Assembly (NCBI GenBank): GCA_027039465.1
Contig: JALWEA010000562.1
Location: 1 to 7,138, forward strand
Reading direction: 5' to 3'
DNA length: 7,138 nucleotides
From: Calditrichia bacterium
GTDB lineage: Bacteria > Calditrichota > Calditrichia > Calditrichales > Calditrichaceae
The translations under genes were made by a program, and so were the position numbers. This document shows positions 1 to 4,340 of the stretch, piece after piece. The stretch's first letter is position 1. Every line of letters starts with the position of its first letter. The notes under the pieces were generated by a model. That model did no database searches. It had not been told where the DNA came from and worked only from the letters and a program-made list of their open reading frames with translations.

Positions 1-37
1 GAAAATTTTATTCTTAAGTTAACACGCTTTAAAACAA

Positions 38-1297
38 ATGAGTAAGCCATTGCAAAATTTTGTAATATTAACCGTTTTAATTATTATCGGTGTTCTCGTT
101 AACCCCGAATCCTGGGGATTTTGGGGTAAATTTGTTTTCAAAGTTCTTGATTTGGGCGGCATTGCCCTGATTCTTTATTTTATTTGGAACGATTATCAAA
201 AAATCGAGACTTTGGAAGATGATGAGAGCACGACGGACGAATCCGAGCCCGACTTACCCGATACAATGATCTTTGAAAATAAAGCCTTGTTGTTGAACCA
301 ATCCCTGCATCGCAATCCGGAGGTATTGGACTTTTTACGCAAACAGTTTTCCATTATCTGGAATTTGGTGTTGCCCCATAACGGCTATCTGTTTTTAATG
401 TTACCCGGGCGCGAATTAATTCTGGTACACAAAAAACTGCGTAACGATTTGGACGGAACAAAGCGCAAGGGCAAAATTATCCCTGCAATTGATTTAATCG
501 ATAATGCCAAAGGATTTTTGGTTGAAAATCATATCGAAAACGGCGACACCTTATTGCCTTTTTACGATGGTACCGAATTTACGGCTAAATCGTTCTTGGG
601 ATTGCGGACAGATGTGGATGATAACGTTCGCCTTTATTGGTTGTTTGACGCGGAAGTTTTTGACTTTTTTAACGATGAGGATCGACCCGTTTTACACAAA
701 ATCAACGAAACGGTTTTGGCTTTTATTACCAAAGTGTTAACGGTTGAGCAATTAAAAATCGAAAAAGTTCGAACCGCAAAATCGCTTTCCCTGTCCGAAC
801 AGCTTTTAAAGGTTCGATCCGTTCCTTTGGCGGTCAATACGTTTATTGATTTTTTGATTAACGAATTTAAGGCGGCCAAACTGACCATTGCTTTTCGCAA
901 AGATTTTAATATCGAGGCCAAACAAGGCGTTATTCATTACACGGTAGGCTTGGAAGACCCCTTCAAAGAAGGCGTGGAATTTCCGCTGGAAGAGGGTCTG
1001 AACGGATGGGTCATTCTTAAAAATCGGCCCTATCTTTTGGATGACATTGACAAAGGCGAATATTTTATTCCTCGGTTTAATCGATCGGAAAAGAGCAATT
1101 ATGGATTGCGCTCTTTTTTATCGGTGCCCATTCATTACGGCGATGCGGCCATTGGCATGGTAACCCTGGAAGACAAAGAAGCAAACGAATTTTCGATTGA
1201 AGATAAAGAACGATTAATCGACTACGCCGGTATTTTTTCCGGCGCGTTAGACCGGTTAATTCAGGAAAAACAAATTGGAGGTCAAATAAATGGCTAA
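38..1297 (+). CDS. Membrane-anchored GAF-domain protein, probable tandem GAF, no output domain
   Basis: This is a 419-residue protein. Two hydrophobic segments (about residues 7-22 and 33-50) form an N-terminal membrane hairpin, followed by an acidic linker (58-75). Residues about 262-410 are a clear GAF domain: the GLNGWVI turn at 320-326, the RSFLSVPI strand at 358-365, GMVTLEDK at 373-380, and the closing FSIEDKERL helix. Residues about 90-235 follow a similar strand/helix pattern ending in FNDEDRPVLHKIN and are probably a divergent first GAF; a charged helix (about 236-262) joins the two. GAF domains bind small ligands or mediate dimerisation, usually ahead of a kinase, cyclase or transcription-factor module, and none is present here. 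The ATG at 38 is the only plausible start because an in-frame TAA lies at 20-22; no Shine-Dalgarno site precedes it. The gene overlaps the next by 8 bases. Ligand and partner are unknown. Confidence 0.82.
   Translation: MSKPLQNFVILTVLIIIGVLVNPESWGFWGKFVFKVLDLGGIALILYFIWNDYQKIETLEDDESTTDESEPDLPDTMIFENKALLLNQSLHRNPEVLDFLRKQFSIIWNLVLPHNGYLFLMLPGRELILVHKKLRNDLDGTKRKGKIIPAIDLIDNAKGFLVENHIENGDTLLPFYDGTEFTAKSFLGLRTDVDDNVRLYWLFDAEVFDFFNDEDRPVLHKINETVLAFITKVLTVEQLKIEKVRTAKSLSLSEQLLKVRSVPLAVNTFIDFLINEFKAAKLTIAFRKDFNIEAKQGVIHYTVGLEDPFKEGVEFPLEEGLNGWVILKNRPYLLDDIDKGEYFIPRFNRSEKSNYGLRSFLSVPIHYGDAAIGMVTLEDKEANEFSIEDKERLIDYAGIFSGALDRLIQEKQIGGQING
1277..1281 (+). promoter_or_regulatory. Strong Shine-Dalgarno site GGAGG for the small Cys-protein gene
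   Basis: GGAGG lies 8 bases before the ATG at 1290, inside the last codons of the GAF gene. It fixes the start of the small gene and suggests efficient, possibly coupled, translation. It is the longest Shine-Dalgarno match I see in the window. Confidence 0.8.
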
Positions 1298-1481
1298 GAA
1301 ACAAGATTTTGCAAGCAAAACGCTTAAAGGTAAAATGGCTAAAACCTGTCCGGTTTGCGGCGAAGCTTATCAGTACGTAAAAACTGTCAGCATGGTTCCT
1401 GGCGAAAAAGAAGGCTCCTATCATTTTGCCGAGCGTATTGTTGCCGTTTGCAAATGCAACGAAAAAGAAGTTTACGGATAA
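1290..1481 (+). CDS. Small zinc-ribbon-like protein with CPVCG and CKC motifs
   Basis: This is a 63-residue basic protein. It has a lysine-rich N-terminus, then C20-P-V-C23-G and, about 30 residues later, C54-K-C56. Four cysteines as CxxC plus CxC suggest one structural zinc site (zinc-knuckle or ribbon-like); the middle section (about 27-52) looks like beta strands. I do not recognise a named family. Its ATG overlaps the end of the GAF gene by 8 bases (ATGGCTAA, where TAA is the GAF stop), and the GGAGG at 1277-1281 supports this start. A second in-frame ATG at 1335 (Met16) also opens with ATGGCTAA and follows AAAGG, so a 48-residue form that keeps all four cysteines is possible. The gene is followed directly by a strong terminator. 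It could be a nucleic-acid- or ribosome-associated factor or a partner of the GAF protein; neither role is shown by the sequence. Confidence 0.75.
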   Translation: MAKKQDFASKTLKGKMAKTCPVCGEAYQYVKTVSMVPGEKEGSYHFAERIVAVCKCNEKEVYG

Positions 1482-1510
1482 TCAATACTCTGTTATTGAA
1501 TTTTTTTTAG

Positions 1511-1539
1511 AAAAGCCCCTCTACGGAAGGGGCTTTTTT
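1511..1539 (+). terminator. Rho-independent terminator closing the GAF / Cys-protein unit
   Basis: A perfect 10-base-pair stem (1511-1520 with 1528-1537, core GCCCCT/AGGGGC) encloses a 7-base loop and runs into six Ts (1534-1539). It starts 29 bases after the small gene's stop codon. On the minus strand the stem is followed by TTTTCT rather than a pure T run, so it may also stop transcription coming from the phosphoesterase gene on the right, less efficiently. The rest of the gap between the convergent genes (1540-1628) holds no clear second hairpin. Confidence 0.88.
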
Positions 1540-1628
1540 ATTTGTTGGGTCTTCTTTCGAATCAGAGATTTGGCGACGGGCCCAAAAATTTAGAGTCGGC
1601 TTTTTAGAATAAGCTCTGAGATAATTCG

Positions 1629-2096
1629 TTAAAAATATTTAAACTCCACCGATATTTTCTTGCCTTCAATTTCCAGCAAAGCCACGGATCGGCCCTGAGA
1701 ATAGCGCGGCTGTGTTGCACTGCCGGGATTCACAAACAGAATGTCGTTAAAGCGGACCTGTTCGGGTTTGTGCGTATGACCGAAAACGACCACATCCGCT
1801 TCCCGATTCATTTTAAATAATTGGAAAGCAAACGTCTTGGGCGAAGGAATAATGTGCGTCAAACAAAACTTAATGTCTTCCCGTTCAAAAAATTCGATGT
1901 TTTTTAATTTACCCTGCAAAGGATAATGATCCACATTTCCGTACACGGCTTTTACTTCGGCAATGGAAGCCAGTTCGATCAAGACTTCTTCCTTGCCCAC
2001 ATCACCGGCATGAAGTATGAGATCTACGCCCTTAAAAATACCAAATACTTCCGCCGGTAAATAACCGTGCGTATCCGAAATCAACCCAATGCGCAT
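1629..2096 (-). CDS. YfcE/MJ0936-type metallophosphoesterase
   Basis: This 155-residue calcineurin-like phosphodiesterase has the full set of family metal-ligand motifs in order: D8-T-H10, G31-D32, G53-N54-V-D56, H81, and G106-H107-T-H109, followed by the family signature NPGS at 123-126. Members of this compact group hydrolyse phosphodiester bonds using two metal ions (often Mn or Ni) in the cytosol; the physiological substrate is generally unknown. The length is normal for the family. The ATG at 2096 is preferred over a GTG at 2117 because MRIGLISDTHG is the typical N-terminus and the GTG would overlap the upstream gene by 20 bases. The start lies one base after the transporter stop codon, so the two are very probably co-transcribed and translationally coupled. 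One oddity is that His81 is followed by Ile-Ile, where most relatives have Gly (usually HGH or HG). Confidence 0.92.
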   Translation of the reverse strand: MRIGLISDTHGYLPAEVFGIFKGVDLILHAGDVGKEEVLIELASIAEVKAVYGNVDHYPLQGKLKNIEFFEREDIKFCLTHIIPSPKTFAFQLFKMNREADVVVFGHTHKPEQVRFNDILFVNPGSATQPRYSQGRSVALLEIEGKKISVEFKYF

Positions 2097-2097
2097 C

Positions 2098-3417
2098 TTA
2101 CGGTTTTTCCAATACACCGTTTAATTTGCGATCCGCCCGCTTTAACAGAAAAGCAAAAACCAAACCGAACAGTCCCAGACTGGCGAACATGACCATACTT
2201 GCCGTGTAGTTGTGGGTTAAATCCCTTAACTTACCATTCAAGAACGGGAACAAGGCCAAACCGATATTCTGAATAAATGTAATCACCCCGAAGGCCGTTC
2301 CGGTGTATTTTTCTTCCACAATCAACGGCACGGAAGGCCACATGGCCGCCGGAACCAAAACGAAAGCCGCACCCAAAAGCAGCATGGGATAGCGGGGCGG
2401 AATCATGGTAAAGCCCATCAGCAAGTAGCTGGGAATTAAGAGCAGCGAGCCTAAAATCATTAAGCTGGCACGCTTTCCGATTTTATCCACCAGTGTGCCG
2501 GCAAACGGCGCCAAAAACATCGAAGCGGCAATGATGATGGTCGTTGTACCGCCTGCCGTGGAGAACATGTGTGTAATATTGTAAAAGACCTGGCTAAAAA
2601 ATCCGCCTGCATTACCGACGGTTAAAGGAATGTGCCACTTATCATGGAAAAAATCGGTGGAAAGTGCCGTAAACGGGAAGATGGCGGAATAGAAGGTTAC
2701 ACAAAGCAAAGCCACGTACCAAAACGCCGGGCTGAATTTTTTAATATCGGAAAAAACGATTTTTTCTTCCGCTTCTTCGTCCTTTAAATGCAGAACTTTC
2801 TCTCCGCGTTTATCCATGATAACATAAACCAAAACCGCACCAAACGAAACCAAACAGAAAACCACAGCAGCCCAAAGGGCGGCCTGGTAACTTCCGAAAT
2901 ATTTCGAAATCAAAGCTTCGGTATTGAAGGAGAACAGAGTGCCTAATCGACTGATGGTCAGGGCAATGCCGAAAGAAAGCGCTAGTTCTTTACCTTTAAA
3001 CCAACGGGCTAAAATGGCGCTTTGGGCCACCACCAGCGCTTCGGAGCCCGCTCCGAAAATAAAACGCCCGAGATACAAAATAACAATGTTCGGGGCAATG
3101 GCTACAATGGCCGCACCAACGGCCACCAAACCGGCAAAAATCATGGATGAACGCCGGGTGCCTATTTTGTCGATTAAGAATCCGCCCAACAGAACGGAAA
3201 TGATGGCAGCTATCGAATAGACCGTGTACATTCCGCCAATTACGCTGCGATCGATTTTAAGCGCTTCGATCAATTGCGGGGCAATGGCGCCCACGGAATC
3301 GTAAGCAAAATAACTACCGAAAGTAAGCAACGAAACGAAAAATAAAATAGTAAAGCGATACACGGGCTTGCTTGGATGAAACCAATTTTCACGGTCGGAC
3401 GCTAATACAGCGGTCAT
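2098..3417 (-). CDS. Major facilitator transporter resembling animal MFSD1
   Basis: This is a 439-residue, 12-helix secondary transporter of the inner membrane. Both halves carry MFS motif A (residues 79-88, GFLIDKIGTR; 307-316, GTLVDKIGKR). Several stretches match human MFSD1 as I remember it: FGSYFAYD (33-40), GRFIFGAGSEAL (117-128), RWFKGKELALSFG (138-150), and AMWPSVPLIVEE followed by GTAFG and IQNIGLAL (358-389). MFSD1 is reported to be a lysosomal dipeptide uniporter; its binding pair Glu150/Arg181 corresponds here to E126 and R157 at the same 31-residue spacing. Peptide transport is therefore a reasonable inference, not a demonstrated function. The segment between helices 7 and 8 (about 264-292, rich in Gly, Thr and Phe) is about 20 residues longer than in MFSD1. 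The start at 3417 is chosen because GAAGGA (3425-3430) lies 7 bases upstream; a TTG at 3480 would add 21 residues of poor quality. The phosphoesterase gene follows after one base. Confidence 0.93.
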   Translation of the reverse strand: MTAVLASDRENWFHPSKPVYRFTILFFVSLLTFGSYFAYDSVGAIAPQLIEALKIDRSVIGGMYTVYSIAAIISVLLGGFLIDKIGTRRSSMIFAGLVAVGAAIVAIAPNIVILYLGRFIFGAGSEALVVAQSAILARWFKGKELALSFGIALTISRLGTLFSFNTEALISKYFGSYQAALWAAVVFCLVSFGAVLVYVIMDKRGEKVLHLKDEEAEEKIVFSDIKKFSPAFWYVALLCVTFYSAIFPFTALSTDFFHDKWHIPLTVGNAGGFFSQVFYNITHMFSTAGGTTTIIIAASMFLAPFAGTLVDKIGKRASLMILGSLLLIPSYLLMGFTMIPPRYPMLLLGAAFVLVPAAMWPSVPLIVEEKYTGTAFGVITFIQNIGLALFPFLNGKLRDLTHNYTASMVMFASLGLFGLVFAFLLKRADRKLNGVLEKP

Positions 3418-3424
3418 AGTCTTT

Positions 3425-3430
3425 TCCTTC
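3425..3430 (-). promoter_or_regulatory. Shine-Dalgarno site GAAGGA of the MFS transporter gene
   Basis: On the minus strand GAAGGA sits 7 bases before the ATG at 3417. It decides the start of the transporter in favour of this ATG over the upstream TTG at 3480. Confidence 0.75.
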
Positions 3431-3576
3431 CATAGTTCTTCGTAAAAACACAAGTTAGCAAGTGCATTATTTTGAAGCAAATTTGAGTTAAGAAACTTTA
3501 AAGGAGTGGATTTCCTTAGAATGTTTTACGTAGGGGCTTTACTCATATTTTTTCATGTTACCAGCAAATAAGCGAA
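3431..3576. other. Intergenic region between barrel gene and transporter gene
   Basis: No gene is supported here. Read on the minus strand, from the barrel-gene stop toward the transporter, it is A/T-rich with one weak hairpin (AAGGA at 3501-3505 with TCCTT at 3513-3517, 7-base loop) that has no T run and is not convincing as a terminator. An AATAAT box shortly upstream of the transporter lacks a good -35 partner. A transporter promoter is likely here because the gap is large compared with the other gaps in the window, but I cannot place it. Confidence 0.5.
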
Positions 3577-4326
3577 TTATTTCGAAACTTTTTTCGTAAA
3601 ATTAAAGCGCCAGCCGACGGTTAATCCAATGCGAAAGCCGTCCCAATCGGCCTTGAGCTGTTGGCCGTTTAAATACAAATATTCTTTCCGTCCATCAATC
3701 TTGGCGGTTAAATATTTAGCTGTAGTAAGGCACATGTTAAATTGCAGACCGATTTCGAAATTATGAAAAAGATAAATTACCCGGATTCCGGGTTCAAAGG
3801 AAGCGCCATTAGAAGTATATTTCAATCGGGTTGTATTTCCCTTATCCCAAAGTTTGAATAAATGCGTGAAATTATAATTTGTTTTCAAAAGATCCGCTTG
3901 CAAAGTAATCCATAGTTCAAAATGATTTTTAAGAGCGGCGCGATAACCAAAATCCAACCCCGAAGCAAAAAGTTCGACTATTTGATCCAACCTCAACTCG
4001 CCCGAATAATCAATGTAATGAGCGCGGCTGCCGGTTGATGTATAAAGTAGATGGATGCCAAGATAAACATTGTCACGCAAATACCAACAAAAGCGAGAAT
4101 CAACATAATAATAGCCCGGGAAATTATCGAAGGTGTGAACTTCGATGCCAAGGTTGTGAAAGGTTTCGATGTAATCATTGGTTATATTTTTTAAATCTTT
4201 TAGTGATGAATTATTAAGTCCCCCGCTGAATGAAAGCCCAAATGTTTGCGCAAAAGTCGGACTTGCTATAATAAATGCAAATAATCCGATAAACAATTTT
4301 TGTTTTACAAGTCGGGCGTGTTCCAT
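3577..4326 (-). CDS. Putative outer-membrane beta-barrel protein with signal peptide
   Basis: This 249-residue exported protein has a signal peptide at residues 1-26: basic start HARLVKQK, hydrophobic LFIGLFAFIIA, and cleavage likely after SPTFA before Gln27. The mature part is dominated by short amphipathic beta strands with alternating aromatic and small residues, for example around 28-36, 121-131, 136-146, 177-187, 189-200 and 230-243, typical of small 8- to 10-strand outer-membrane barrels. The last strand contains WRFNF (239-243) but six further residues follow, so the C-terminus is not the classic terminal Phe. I cannot assign a named family. The start is supported by GGAAA (4334-4338) 7 bases upstream. 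It begins 14 bases after the lipoprotein stop, so the two are probably one transcription unit. It could be a pore, or an anchor or translocation partner for the lipoprotein. Confidence 0.68.
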   Translation of the reverse strand: MEHARLVKQKLFIGLFAFIIASPTFAQTFGLSFSGGLNNSSLKDLKNITNDYIETFHNLGIEVHTFDNFPGYYYVDSRFCWYLRDNVYLGIHLLYTSTGSRAHYIDYSGELRLDQIVELFASGLDFGYRAALKNHFELWITLQADLLKTNYNFTHLFKLWDKGNTTRLKYTSNGASFEPGIRVIYLFHNFEIGLQFNMCLTTAKYLTAKIDGRKEYLYLNGQQLKADWDGFRIGLTVGWRFNFTKKVSK

Positions 4327-4333
4327 TATTGTA

Positions 4334-4338
4334 TTTCC
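4334..4338 (-). promoter_or_regulatory. Ribosome-binding site GGAAA of the barrel gene
   Basis: On the minus strand GGAAA lies 7 bases before the ATG at 4326 and within the 14-base gap after the lipoprotein stop codon. An out-of-frame ATG at 4340 opens only a four-codon reading frame (ATG GAA ATA CAA TAA) and is probably not used. Confidence 0.5.
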
Positions 4339-4340
4339 AT

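Noticed and set aside
1077..1424. A 115-codon open frame on the minus strand across the GAF and Cys-protein genes
   Set aside because: It is antisense to two better supported genes and has no domain signal.
1562..1619. TCAGAG and CTCTGA as an inverted repeat in the convergent intergenic region
   Set aside because: Six bases separated by 46 bases in a non-coding gap, with no supporting structure between them.
2747..2771. Inverted A-run/T-run (CGGAAAAAACGATTTTTTC) resembling a hairpin in the transporter gene
   Set aside because: It lies in the coding sequence for the charged central loop (EEKIVFSDIK), and the arms are mostly A and T runs, which pair easily by chance.
2895..2906. Perfect 12-base palindrome CGAAATATTTCG
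   Set aside because: It is within the transporter coding sequence with no second copy seen; an operator there is unlikely.
2924..3220. A 98-codon open frame on the plus strand inside the transporter gene
   Set aside because: It is antisense to a strongly supported MFS coding region, has a composition typical of a shadow frame, and shows no recognisable domain or ribosome-binding site.
3418..3480. Extended start (TTG at 3480) for the transporter
   Set aside because: The added 21 residues are not hydrophobic or conserved-looking, and GAAGGA at 3425-3430 clearly serves the ATG at 3417.
3501..3517. Small hairpin AAGGA/TCCTT as a terminator for the barrel gene
   Set aside because: Only five base pairs with a 7-base loop and no following T run on the minus strand.
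3528..3540. GTAGGGGCTTT resembling one arm of the terminator at 1511-1539
   Set aside because: No complementary arm lies nearby, so it cannot form a hairpin; probably chance similarity.
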